The position numbers and the translations under genes are program-made. 25,242 bases of DNA, taken from positions 1 through 25,242 of the IMG/VR virus record IMGVR_UViG_3300027754_000403; one strand, written 5' to 3'. This DNA comes from a virus. The notes under the pieces were generated by a model that worked only from the letters and a program-made list of their open reading frames with translations, was not told the DNA's origin and did not search any database. Positions 1 through 6,480 of the stretch are shown piece by piece (position 1 is the first letter of the stretch; each line of letters begins with the position of its first letter).

Positions 1-1
1 G

Positions 2-169
2 GAGTTCCGCCATCTACTCGGAACCGATGACGTTCAGGAGGGCATTACTGTTGTGCGTGATTTGAAACAACTCGCAGCAGTACGACTGGCTTACATCACG
101 CAACTCGAAACCGAGAACGACGCAATGAGAGCGGATCTGCTGCTGTGGAATGAGAAGGAGTCCAAATGA
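2..169 (+). CDS. Hypothetical protein, C-terminal part (5' truncated)
   Basis: This reading frame is open from the window edge to a TGA and encodes 55 residues of an incomplete protein. The visible part is charged and probably helical (TQLETENDAMRADLLLW), as in a short coiled coil. The stop overlaps the start of the next gene in an ATGA arrangement, so both belong to one rightward operon with translational coupling. I do not recognise a family and the N-terminus is missing, so no function is proposed. Confidence 0.6.
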   Translation, partial: EFRHLLGTDDVQEGITVVRDLKQLAAVRLAYITQLETENDAMRADLLLWNEKESK

Positions 170-366
170 AAGACAGCCCCGCATTCATCTACGTCCACGC
201 ATGGAACGGCATTGTCCGCGTAGAGAGTCTGGACACAGCCAAGCACATCGACGGCAATCCAGAATGGAAGCACGTTAGCACAGTGAATCCTCACGTTATT
301 CTGGAGAATATTCTGCGAGCGAAGGGTAAAGAGCGAAATCAGATCATCAAACACCTACTGACATGA
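166..366 (+). CDS. Small hypothetical protein, 66 aa
   Basis: The ATG overlaps the previous stop by four bases, and a purine-rich GAGAAGGAG lies 6 bases upstream, which supports this start. The protein is soluble, with no membrane segment or cysteine cluster. It starts MKDSPAFIYVHAWNGIVRVE, which suggests a short beta-rich segment, and ends in a basic helix (RAKGKERNQIIKHLL). Its stop overlaps the next start. No family is recognised. An antisense frame over the same bases has no ribosome binding site and was ignored. Confidence 0.7.
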   Translation: MKDSPAFIYVHAWNGIVRVESLDTAKHIDGNPEWKHVSTVNPHVILENILRAKGKERNQIIKHLLT

Positions 367-875
367 GCGTCCGAATCAAAATCGAAAACCAAACCGAAGT
401 CCCCGTCCTTGTTGCTCTTTTTGAGCAGCCCAAATGCAACGACCATCCTACTAGGAGCGCGGTCCTCAAACCCGGCGAGAGCTGCGACTGGGGCAGTGGC
501 TCCGTACCGCTTGGCAACTACCAGTGCTATGCTGTTATGAGCGGTGATGCATCATCCCATGACGAGTGGGTGTGGCACTTCCCCGGTATTGCAGAGGTTG
601 TCGCACCGCTGGAGCTAGGCTTCAAGTTGTGGCATGCAGGCGATCTTGATTGGGCAAATGTTAAAGCGATGAGCAGTGACGACTTGAACGCTACGTTTGG
701 ATCTGCCTACACATCAGCCAAATCATCTACGAAATCATGGAACGGAATGTCTTCCTGCATATTCCATATTCGCGGTGGCCCTTCATGGGTCGAAGAAACC
801 GAACAGGTGGGCATCTATCGACCAAAGACAGTGGCCTACAATGGCGTTCAGTCCACGCCGATGAAGAGCGAGTAG
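363..875 (+). CDS. Hypothetical protein, 170 aa, beta-rich
   Basis: The gene starts in an ATGA overlap with its predecessor. The first 80 residues are beta-like (MSVRIKIENQTEVPVLVALF, then KPGESCDWGSGSVPLGNYQC), resembling a small sandwich or barrel domain. The rest is rich in Trp and Ser (DEWVWHF, SKSWNGMSSCIFHIRGG). There is no signal peptide or membrane helix. It is probably cytoplasmic and co-expressed with the small early genes around it. The family is not recognised. Confidence 0.7.
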   Translation: MSVRIKIENQTEVPVLVALFEQPKCNDHPTRSAVLKPGESCDWGSGSVPLGNYQCYAVMSGDASSHDEWVWHFPGIAEVVAPLELGFKLWHAGDLDWANVKAMSSDDLNATFGSAYTSAKSSTKSWNGMSSCIFHIRGGPSWVEETEQVGIYRPKTVAYNGVQSTPMKSE

Positions 876-882
876 ATTGAAA

Positions 883-1125
883 ATGAGTCTACTGCAAGAA
901 TTAGGGTTGACGAAGGAGTCAATGGCGAAGATGTTGGGACCAGTTCCCGCCTTCAAAGCCCCTGATCCATTGATCTACCGGCGGTGGGAAGCTGTTCCAG
1001 TAAAGATCAGAGAATCGATTCTCAGGGATAACTCAACATTCACCTACAGGGAGTTGGCCAAGAAATACGGTATCTCGCATTCATGCGTATGGAACATAAA
1101 GAACAAACAACCAAACAAACAATAG
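883..1125 (+). CDS. Small helix-turn-helix protein, 80 aa
   Basis: The C-terminal half (IRESILRDNSTFTYRELAKK, then YGISHSCVWNIKNKQ) has the pattern of a helix-turn-helix: a charged first helix, the short turn YGIS, then a recognition helix ending in Lys/Asn residues. This suggests DNA binding, either as a regulator or as a small accessory protein. A TTG six bases upstream (877) is in frame, but ATG 883 is preferred. The gene begins 7 bases after the previous stop. The target site is unknown; the dyads at 6481-6528 are one possibility, with no direct evidence. Confidence 0.65.
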   Translation: MSLLQELGLTKESMAKMLGPVPAFKAPDPLIYRRWEAVPVKIRESILRDNSTFTYRELAKKYGISHSCVWNIKNKQPNKQ

Positions 1126-1265
1126 AGGAACTACAACGATGGAAACTGTTATGTCACGAATTGGCCGCATGCTTGGGATGCGGATGCACAACACAAAGCG
1201 ACCTGTGTGTCCAGTGCCACAAAGCATACAAACGGTATCGAGCGATCCAGATACCGTTGCAATAG
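1083..1265 (+). CDS. Possible small zinc-binding protein, 60 aa (overlaps neighbours in other frames)
   Basis: This frame encodes a compact cysteine cluster, CLGCGCTTQSDLCVQCHKAY, after a helical N-terminus (TIEELQRWKLLCHELA). It looks like a small zinc-binding knuckle. The frame overlaps the end of the 80-aa helix-turn-helix gene and the start of the gene beginning at 1139. Neither ATG 1083 nor ATG 1089 has a convincing ribosome binding site. It competes with the 5' part of the 1139 frame, which has AGAGGA at a good distance. If this one is real, the downstream gene may instead start at ATG 1313. Confidence 0.4.
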   Translation: MRMEHKEQTTKQTIEELQRWKLLCHELAACLGCGCTTQSDLCVQCHKAYKRYRAIQIPLQ

Positions 1266-1690
1266 ATAAAGTACCTAAACGCAAAACAAGAAAGCATCTC
1301 AAGTCAACATACATGAAAACCAGCGACTCAATAGATAAGGTAAACGCACTAAGAGCTGATGGACTCACATACAAGGGTATCGGTCATGTTATGAACATCT
1401 CAAAGCAACGGGTGTTCCAGATCATCGCCGCCGGCAAGAAGCGGGATGCCTCGAATAACAAATGGACCGCGGGTCTCAGCTCTCGTAACGCCAACCTGAT
1501 GGAGAAGCTTGGCATCAAAGACAAGGAGACCGCCATCCATGCAATCCATAACCGTGACATCGTACCGTTCAAGTGGCCGAACTTCGGTGTTCGATCCTAC
1601 CACGATCTGTGCTCGTGGCTTGGTACTCTACCCGCCGATCCCGGCTTAGGCCGGCACTGCCCCCATTGCGGCAAAACTTCCAAGCAATGA
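1139..1690 (+). CDS. Helix-turn-helix protein with RNAP alpha-CTD-like segment, 183 aa
   Basis: Residues about 66-95 (VNALRADGLTYKGIGHVMN, then ISKQRVFQII) have the form of a sigma-region-4-like helix-turn-helix. Residues about 113-163 (LSSRNANLMEKLGI ... FGVRSYHDLCSWL) match the pattern of the RNA polymerase alpha C-terminal domain, a helix-hairpin-helix fold (compare LSxRxxNxLxxxGI and NFGxKSLxEI). The tail has a CPHC motif that may bind zinc. The likely role is DNA-binding transcription control. The start is uncertain: ATG 1139 has AGAGGA 9 bases upstream, but the first 58 residues look poor in structure and ATG 1313 is an alternative (125 aa). The stop overlaps the next ATG. Confidence 0.65.
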   Translation: METVMSRIGRMLGMRMHNTKRPVCPVPQSIQTVSSDPDTVAIDKVPKRKTRKHLKSTYMKTSDSIDKVNALRADGLTYKGIGHVMNISKQRVFQIIAAGKKRDASNNKWTAGLSSRNANLMEKLGIKDKETAIHAIHNRDIVPFKWPNFGVRSYHDLCSWLGTLPADPGLGRHCPHCGKTSKQ

Positions 1691-1947
1691 GCCGTCACGC
1701 ATTCCCACTCGTCGAATCCATCAAGGTGGTCCATCTCTCAGATGGAAGAACCATCCGAGTGGTGCGTGATCGAACCGAAGAGAATCTAAAGACCAACTAC
1801 GGAGATGGTGATATCCACCTCACTTGCGTGTCCCAAGCCCATGATCCCATCGAGATGATCAAGACCTTGGCCCGCTTGGAGAGCGTTCGATCCGTAGAAC
1901 TGGTTGATTCAAAGGGCAATGGAATCGTAGTCCACAAACAAAAATGA
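1687..1947 (+). CDS. Small hypothetical protein, 86 aa
   Basis: The ATG at 1687 overlaps the stop of the regulator-like gene (ATGA), and this start is preferred over more distal in-frame starts that would lie inside that gene. The protein looks like an alpha/beta fold of short strands (SIKVVHLSDGRTIRVVRD and SVRSVELVDSKGNGIVVH) around a helix (DPIEMIKTLARLE). There are no cysteine motifs or membrane segments. It is coupled to the next gene by another ATGA overlap. The family is not recognised. Confidence 0.65.
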   Translation: MSRHAFPLVESIKVVHLSDGRTIRVVRDRTEENLKTNYGDGDIHLTCVSQAHDPIEMIKTLARLESVRSVELVDSKGNGIVVHKQK

Positions 1948-2189
1948 AAACGTCCTCAACACACGACCTCGTCAACGCGCTCAATATCCTTTCAGCCGAA
2001 CTAGATACCCAAGATGGAATCCCCAATGCGCTCTGTGCAGAAGCATCCACTCGTCTCCTTGAGCTGGTCCAGCTCACGAGCGACCTCACTACCCACATCG
2101 TATCCAACCCTGTGCATCATGGTAGATGTAACGCCAAGACCAAGGGTTCCTACTGCAACTGTATCTTGGCGCGCCTCATCACCCCATGA
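1944..2189 (+). CDS. Small hypothetical protein with Cys/His-rich C-terminus, 81 aa
   Basis: This gene starts in an ATGA overlap. The first 55 residues are predicted helical (HDLVNALNILSAELD, STRLLELVQLTSDLTTHIV). The tail, NPVHHGRCNAKTKGSYCNC, contains two His and three Cys in a short span and could bind a metal. It ends in an ATGA overlap with the next gene. No specific family is recognised. The unbroken chain of overlaps supports a real coding region. Confidence 0.6.
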   Translation: MKTSSTHDLVNALNILSAELDTQDGIPNALCAEASTRLLELVQLTSDLTTHIVSNPVHHGRCNAKTKGSYCNCILARLITP

Positions 2190-2446
2190 AGACCCCAAGG
2201 CAAGAGCAACCCTGGTACGAATCCCGCCTCTCAAATAACAAGAAACCCGGCCCCATAACCGAAGATGAACGAACCATCATCACCGATGAGAACCGCCGGC
2301 TCATTGAGCAGTCCGCTCAGATAATTGCTTGGGGAATCGCTAAAGGCTGGATCGCTTACCCCGAACCAATAGAACGTCGCATATGGAAAATCCCTCAGCT
2401 CTCCCACCCTCCCGGTTCGTCAATCGATCCAACTCTGGAGTCATAG
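2186..2446 (+). CDS. Small hypothetical protein, 86 aa
   Basis: This is a soluble charged protein. Its central helix, ENRRLIEQSAQIIAWGIAKG, follows an acidic and basic N-terminus (PGPITEDERTIITD). Its C-terminal 21 codons overlap the start of the next candidate gene in another frame, an unusually long overlap for this operon, so one of the two ends may be misassigned. No function is proposed. Confidence 0.6.
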   Translation: MKTPRQEQPWYESRLSNNKKPGPITEDERTIITDENRRLIEQSAQIIAWGIAKGWIAYPEPIERRIWKIPQLSHPPGSSIDPTLES

Positions 2447-2583
2447 TCACGGTCCTTCATGTTGGCCAATATCGGCTCGCAGAACTCAAAGCACCCGTCA
2501 TCATCTACCAGAGAGACAACAGGATTTATGTTCGCCTCACCTCGGAATTCCACACCAAGTTCAAACCCTATGAAGAAAGCTAA
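2383..2583 (+). CDS. Small hypothetical protein, 66 aa
   Basis: Residues 18-66 look like a small beta barrel (SNSGVIVTVLHVGQYRLAEL, APVIIYQRDNRIYVRLTSEF). The first 17 residues lie within the end of the preceding gene and are low in complexity, so translation may begin further in. The stop overlaps the next gene by 14 bases. The beta-rich core and the operon position support a real gene; its function is unknown. Confidence 0.55.
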   Translation: MENPSALPPSRFVNRSNSGVIVTVLHVGQYRLAELKAPVIIYQRDNRIYVRLTSEFHTKFKPYEES

Positions 2584-2695
2584 AGTCAAGCCCGCCGCCC
2601 CCTACGCCGCCAAGCCCAGCACTAAAAAGACCGGAACCTATTCCCCCAAAACTCAAGCCATCAAACGGTTGATGAAGATAGACAAAATGAAGTAG
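2570..2695 (+). CDS. Very small basic protein, 41 aa
   Basis: The ATG at 2570 lies inside the end of the previous gene, with GAAAGC-type purines nearby. The product is extremely basic (KKAKVKPAAPYAAKPSTKK, then KTQAIKRLMKIDKMK) with Ala/Pro linkers. Such a composition usually means nucleic-acid binding, but that is inference from composition only. It sits just upstream of the primase-helicase gene. A longer in-frame start at 2459 would overlap the previous gene fully and is not favoured. Confidence 0.55.
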   Translation: MKKAKVKPAAPYAAKPSTKKTGTYSPKTQAIKRLMKIDKMK

Positions 2696-2727
2696 CCCCC
2701 AACGATCAGTCCCAAACAAACAACGAT

Positions 2728-4524
2728 ATGACACCGCACCAACGTGCGGCCCTTTGGCTTTCCAAGGTGCCGCCAGCCGTCTCTGGCCAGTCCGGACACT
2801 CAACTACCTACACTGCCGCCGTCGGCCTCGTACACGGCTTCCAGCTCTCGGAGGGCGATGCTCTGGCCCTGCTCTCTAACTGGAATCAATACTGCCAACC
2901 ACCTTGGTCCGATCGCGAACTGACTCACAAACTCCGCGAGGCCGCTTCCAAGTCTCACTCCAAACCAGCCGGCCATCTCCTTCAGTCAGGGGTCTCCCCC
3001 TCAACCGCCCCCTTCGATATCACCAAGGTATCATTCAAGAGGCCGGTGACGGCCTCACCAACCACACCGCCCGATCCTCAAGCCAGCGAGTTCAAGCGGT
3101 TCCTTCAAGCCGCCTTCGCTGCCACCGAGGTGGTCTGCATCTGTGACGCGGTCGAAGATGGTAGGCCAGTCACTGCTGGATCATTCATCCCCGTTGAAGA
3201 TTGGATCGCCCGATTCGATGATCCGGCATCCCGCATCCTATCACCGGAACGCGAGGGGATCTTCGTTCGCATCAATCCTTTCCGGCCCAACCTCTACAGC
3301 GGCTCCGACAACGATGTCAGCGCGTATCGCCATGTCCTGGTGGAGTTCGATGACAAGCCCAAGGCTGAACAGGAGAAGCTATTCCGCGATTCGGGCCTCC
3401 CGATCACCGTACTCATCGATAGCGGTGGTAAGTCCATCCATGCCTGGGTCCGCGTAGATGCGCCCAATCGCAAGGAGTGGGACATCCGCCGGGATATCAT
3501 CTACAGCAGCATCCCGGGCATCGATGCCAAGAACAAGAACCCCTCGCGCTACTCCCGGCTCCCGGGCGCATGGCGTAGCCCTACCTCCCAACAGAAGCTG
3601 TTGGCCACTAACCTCGGCTCCGCTTCATGGGAGGATTACCTCACCTCCCGGGAAACCGATGATGATCAATCCACGGTGGTCTCGATCAAGGATCTCATAT
3701 CCTTCGATTCATCCAACGATCCGGACAACCTGATCGGCCAACGCTGGCTTACCCGCGGCTCCTCCATGATCGTCAGCGGTGGTACCGGGATCGGGAAGTC
3801 CAGCCTGATGATGCAGATCGTCATCCAGTGGGCACTCGGCAAGGACTTCTTCGGTATCGCCCCGGTGAAGCCCCTCAAGATCGGAGTCATCCAAGCCGAG
3901 AACGACAAGGGCGACCTCGCCGAGGCATTCCAAGGCGTAGGGTTCGGTCTCAACCTTAGCGGGGGCGACATGAAGATGCTCCAGCAACAGCTAGAGTTTA
4001 GGACCGAGGCCGTCCGTACCGGCGACCAGTTCCTCGCCTACGCCCGCCGCTTCATCCACAAATCCAAGCTCGATGTCATCGTGGCCGATCCTTTGTTCAG
4101 TTACTTCGGCGGTGATCTCAGCGACCAGGGCGAGGTCAGCGTGTTCTTGCGTAACAAACTCCAGCCCATCCTTCAAGAAACCAAGGTCGCTTGGATCTGG
4201 ATGCATCACATCTCCAAAGCCCAGCGCAAGGACGGTGAACCCATGACCACTATGGAACTCGCTCACGCCGGCTTCGGATCCTCGGAGCTTGCCAATTGGG
4301 CGCGTGAGATCGCGGTTCTGGCAGAGGTAGGCCAGTTCAAGCCTCGACGCTTCCAGCTAGCCTTCTGCAAGCGTGGAGGGCGGCTTCCCAAACCCATCAT
4401 CAACCTCCAGCACGGTACCGATCGAATCAAGTGGGAGGAATACAACCCGCTAGTCATCACCGGTGCCCAGCTCAAGGAGAAGAAACCGTTCAACAACAAG
4501 GCCAAGAGGAAAGACAGTATATGA
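2728..4524 (+). CDS. Primase-helicase fusion: PriCT-like, AEP primase-like and RecA-like ATPase
   Basis: This is likely the phage replication primase-helicase. Residues 1-85 (AALWLSKVPPAVSGQSGHST, LLSNWNQYCQPPWSDRELTH) resemble a PriCT-type segment. Residues about 130-300 resemble an archaeo-eukaryotic primase: VEFDDK at 205-210 supplies acidic metal ligands, SGGKSIHAW at 232-240 supplies the catalytic His, and NPSRYSRLPGAWR follows. Residues about 320-560 are a RecA-like ATPase: Walker A GGTGIGKSS at 351-359, Walker B VIVADP with D454, then a WMHHISK sensor-like segment. The protein would make RNA/DNA primers and unwind or load at the origin. The next gene overlaps its stop. No DNA polymerase is visible in the window. 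Confidence 0.88.
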   Translation: MTPHQRAALWLSKVPPAVSGQSGHSTTYTAAVGLVHGFQLSEGDALALLSNWNQYCQPPWSDRELTHKLREAASKSHSKPAGHLLQSGVSPSTAPFDITKVSFKRPVTASPTTPPDPQASEFKRFLQAAFAATEVVCICDAVEDGRPVTAGSFIPVEDWIARFDDPASRILSPEREGIFVRINPFRPNLYSGSDNDVSAYRHVLVEFDDKPKAEQEKLFRDSGLPITVLIDSGGKSIHAWVRVDAPNRKEWDIRRDIIYSSIPGIDAKNKNPSRYSRLPGAWRSPTSQQKLLATNLGSASWEDYLTSRETDDDQSTVVSIKDLISFDSSNDPDNLIGQRWLTRGSSMIVSGGTGIGKSSLMMQIVIQWALGKDFFGIAPVKPLKIGVIQAENDKGDLAEAFQGVGFGLNLSGGDMKMLQQQLEFRTEAVRTGDQFLAYARRFIHKSKLDVIVADPLFSYFGGDLSDQGEVSVFLRNKLQPILQETKVAWIWMHHISKAQRKDGEPMTTMELAHAGFGSSELANWAREIAVLAEVGQFKPRRFQLAFCKRGGRLPKPIINLQHGTDRIKWEEYNPLVITGAQLKEKKPFNNKAKRKDSI

Positions 4525-4844
4525 AATACCGCGATCAGTTCGGGAAGATGCCGCCGCTTAAGCATGATAAGATCATTGCTTCCAGCGAGGTGGTTATGCA
4601 CATAGCCAGTGGGATATCATGCGATATCGAGCGGGCCAATAAGTTGTTCAATGAGCTTCGCAAGCGTCGGATCATCGTCTTCGATAGGCTCGACCGGACA
4701 TGGCACGGCATCGACAACCGCTCCATCCGCCACACCGATTCGGATCGTATCCGGATGCTGGAGATCCGGCTGGAGACCCTCGAAAACAAGCACCGGAAGC
4801 TCCTCGCCGCCTACCGCGCCCACATCGACCTAATTCCCAACTAG
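4521..4844 (+). CDS. Small protein, winged-helix-like with C-terminal coiled coil, 107 aa
   Basis: The ATG overlaps the primase-helicase stop (ATGA), with GAGGAAAG 8 bases upstream. Residues 15-65 (ASSEVVMHIASGISCDIERA, KLFNELRKRRIIVFDRL) have the spacing of a small winged-helix domain. Residues 75-105 form a heptad-like helix (RIRMLEIRLETLENKHRKLL). Its position next to the helicase suggests a replication accessory or regulatory role, by context only. It is the last gene of the rightward early operon; inverted repeats follow its stop. Confidence 0.65.
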   Translation: MKYRDQFGKMPPLKHDKIIASSEVVMHIASGISCDIERANKLFNELRKRRIIVFDRLDRTWHGIDNRSIRHTDSDRIRMLEIRLETLENKHRKLLAAYRAHIDLIPN

Positions 4845-4852
4845 GGGTAGTC

Positions 4853-4913
4853 CCTAGGGGGTAGTCTATCGGCCTATGTGGCCCCCCTTTCTAAGAATTT
4901 ACTCCCCCCTAGG
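4853..4913. repeat. Long inverted repeat with internal hairpin
   Basis: Arm CCTAGGGGGTAGT (4853-4865) is complementary to ACTCCCCCCTAGG (4901-4913) at 12 of 13 positions. Inside it lies a second stem, GGCC-TATGT-GGCC (4871-4883). A further CCCCT/AGGGG stem follows at 4928-4943. The structure begins 9 bases after the stop of the last rightward gene. There is no long T-run, so it is not a textbook intrinsic terminator. Confidence 0.6.
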
Positions 4914-4946
4914 AACGCCCCCACTAACCCCTCTCAATAGGGGTAT

Positions 4947-4989
4947 GGTTGCTCCCCCTTAATTGCTTTGAAGGCAATGGGGGGCAACC
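4947..4989. repeat. Long stem-loop, possible bidirectional terminator or structured RNA
   Basis: GGTTGC-T-CCCCC (4947-4958) pairs with GGGGGGCAACC (4979-4989) around an inner ATTGC/GCAAT stem with a 7-base loop. The outer stem has 11 pairs with one bulged T. Neither strand has a U-tract after the stem, so a Rho-independent terminator is not certain. Confidence 0.55.
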
Positions 4990-5136
4990 ACAGTAAACTA
5001 AACTCAACTACGAAATCGCTCATTCGCTTGGACCCCCTATTTGGATTTTCTATTTTCTTCTCCTCGCCGGGGTCAGGGTACGGGGTGGTGGTTGGATGGA
5101 TGGAAGCGAATGCCCCGCGCTGGAGTCTGGAGGGGT

Positions 5137-5763
5137 CTAGGAGAGCGTTTGATGCTCGGATGGAGTGTAGGGAGCGGAACCCCATTGATCGGCCATGGCG
5201 CGGGCGATGCCGGGATAGGTCTTGGAACGCTCCTTCCAGCGGGTTGGACTGGGACCGAGTTTGTTCTGGCCACTAGGGGTTTGATTGGCCCACCTACCGG
5301 ATGGCGGTAGCGGCAGGATGTCGGTGGGAACCAGCGGTGGAAGGTTCTTGAGCCAGAGACAGGTGCGCTTGCTCGCGTCATCTCCGAACTGATACGGCTG
5401 GATTATCTGAGTGGGTTTGCATATACGAGTGTTGATAGCACCTATTGGGTTCTCTATTGCTATACAGGGGACACCACTATTCATTAACAGATGGACGAAT
5501 GCCAGTGCTTCCTCGGTCAGCTTGGGGTCGCGAAGCCCCCGGGTAGTCCAGTGCATGCCGCTTCCACAGAGGTAGGTGCATGGCGGAAACGCGATCAACA
5601 TATCCCAGTGCTGCTTGAGAAGATCCCGCACATCACCGCGGTAATGCTGGCCCACCGTGTCCGACTCCTCGAAATCGCAGCTCCACGCATCCCAGCCTCG
5701 GGCCGCGAACTCATCGCGAACCCGGCCACTGTACTCACACGCAACAAGAACTCGGGGTTTCAT
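5137..5763 (-). CDS. Compact DNA cytosine-C5 methyltransferase-like protein, 208 aa
   Basis: The N-terminal SAM-binding pattern (RVLVACEYSGRVRDEF), the acidic CDF (29-31) and GDV (43-45) motifs, the catalytic FPPCTYLCGSG with Cys62, and an ENP motif (AIENPIGAINT) match the cytosine-C5 methyltransferase fold. The C-terminal SKTYPGIARAMADQW is typical of the phage version of this family. At 208 residues it is much shorter than restriction-type enzymes, with no obvious target-recognition domain. Likely roles are protection of phage DNA or base modification. Start ATG 5763 has a strong GGAGGAGG site and overlaps the upstream gene stop; an upstream in-frame start at 5802 is less likely. Confidence 0.8.
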   Translation of the reverse strand: MKPRVLVACEYSGRVRDEFAARGWDAWSCDFEESDTVGQHYRGDVRDLLKQHWDMLIAFPPCTYLCGSGMHWTTRGLRDPKLTEEALAFVHLLMNSGVPCIAIENPIGAINTRICKPTQIIQPYQFGDDASKRTCLWLKNLPPLVPTDILPLPPSGRWANQTPSGQNKLGPSPTRWKERSKTYPGIARAMADQWGSAPYTPSEHQTLS

Positions 5764-5921
5764 TGAACCTCCTCCGCTACCTCCACACTCAGGAACTCCC
5801 ACCCGTAGCGATGAGCATCCTCCTCAGCAGCCTCGCGGGCCTCGCTGATCGGTTCATGGTAGCTGAAGTCCTTCTCGATCTCTCCATCCGGCTTGCGGAA
5901 CGTGGCGACAATGCTGATCAC
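5760..5921 (-). CDS. Small hypothetical protein, 53 aa, GTG start
   Basis: The GTG start at 5921 is chosen because GGGAGGT lies 6 bases upstream and the GTG overlaps the previous stop (GTGA). A longer ATG frame (5954) would lack that site. The sequence reads as a two-strand, one-helix fold: SIVATFRKPDGEIEKDFSYH, then EAREAAEEDAHRYGWEFLSV. The family is not recognised. The stop overlaps the methyltransferase ATG, so the two are translationally coupled. Confidence 0.65.
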   Translation of the reverse strand: MISIVATFRKPDGEIEKDFSYHEPISEAREAAEEDAHRYGWEFLSVEVAEEVQ

Positions 5922-6220
5922 AGCGCACCTCCCTTGGAGGCCACTGCCTTCCATCCCGTGTACCGGGCATCGCAGTACACCAAGACATCGCAGACCGAAA
6001 CACCGGGCACCCGCACCACAACACCGAACGGACGCTTCTGGGTCCGAACCGCCACCATCCCAGCAGTCTCCGCAGACTTCCGCAGGTACTCGTCATACCC
6101 ACTCCAGTCCTCGTACTCACGCTCGTCCATCCACCTAGACTTGGCCTGCTGCACAGAACCGTTGATCTTGCTCGCGTAATCGCTGATCAGCGCGATCAGC
6201 TCTTCCTTGGTTTGTTTCAT
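5918..6220 (-). CDS. Hypothetical protein, 100 aa, first gene of leftward unit 1
   Basis: The N-terminus is helical (KQTKEELIALISDYASKING, then SRWMDEREYEDWSGYDEYLR). The C-terminal half looks beta-rich (AETAGMVAVRTQKRPFGVVV, VCDVLVYCDARYTGWKAV). No cysteine cluster or membrane segment is seen. It is the first gene of a three-gene leftward operon that ends with the methyltransferase. The region upstream of its ATG has a weak ribosome binding site but a candidate promoter at 6263-6292. Function unknown. Confidence 0.65.
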   Translation of the reverse strand: MKQTKEELIALISDYASKINGSVQQAKSRWMDEREYEDWSGYDEYLRKSAETAGMVAVRTQKRPFGVVVRVPGVSVCDVLVYCDARYTGWKAVASKGGAL

Positions 6221-6262
6221 ATCGTTCGTTGATTTACCACCGCTCCATGCGGCGATGGGGTG

Positions 6263-6292
6263 AACCTACCGCACCATGATCCTCCTCGTCAA
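6263..6292 (-). promoter_or_regulatory. Candidate sigma70-like promoter for leftward unit 1
   Basis: Read on the minus strand, TTGACG (6292-6287) is 18 bases from TAGGTT (6268-6263), followed 42 bases later by ATG 6220. The -35 hexamer matches consensus at 5 of 6 positions; the -10 is weak. It is plausible because leftward unit 2 ends at a terminator just upstream, so unit 1 needs its own promoter. Confidence 0.35.
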
Positions 6293-6347
6293 GGGGGAAT
6301 CTTTCATGGCATGGAGAAATCGCTGTACCCCGATTCCCGATTCTGGG

Positions 6348-6367
6348 ATTCCGAATTCCGAATTCCG
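6348..6367. repeat. Short tandem repeat, unit ATTCCGA x3
   Basis: ATTCCGA is repeated almost three times in tandem, after two looser copies (GATTCCCGATTC) immediately upstream. It resembles short intergenic spacer repeats of the GAATTC type that occur in many bacterial genomes. A role as an iteron or spacer is unknown. Confidence 0.6.
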
Positions 6368-6459
6368 TATGGCGTATGGAGAATCTGGAATACCGCACCA
6401 TGAGGTTCCGGGGTTGGGGGGCGCACATGGGCTTCGCGTGGGCGGCACATGAGGTCCGC

Positions 6460-6479
6460 GGGCGGGCGACGGGGGGGGG
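6460..6479 (+). other. Potential G-quadruplex run
   Basis: On the + strand, GGGCGGGCGAC is followed by nine Gs. Four GGG tracts with loops of 1-4 bases can be drawn. Another G-rich block (GGGGTTGGGGGG) lies at 6410-6421. The formation potential is read from sequence only. Confidence 0.45.
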
Positions 6480-6480
6480 C

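Larger units (their letters stand above)
4845..5136. other. Non-coding region between converging operons, rich in inverted repeats
   Basis: No convincing gene lies here. The first half has a duplicated TAGGGGTAGTC-type block and three or four stem-loops in 140 bases, listed separately. The second half has a T-rich stretch near 5041-5062 and a 9-bp inverted repeat, CATTCGCTT (5021-5029) with AAGCGAATG (5104-5112). It lies where the rightward replication operon and the leftward methyltransferase operon converge, so bidirectional termination is the simplest explanation. Confidence 0.6.

Noticed and set aside
4968-5310. Rightward frames of 89-102 aa over the end of the methyltransferase gene
   Set aside because: They are Gly/Trp/Arg-rich shadows of the antisense methyltransferase gene, lack ribosome binding sites and look like random translation.
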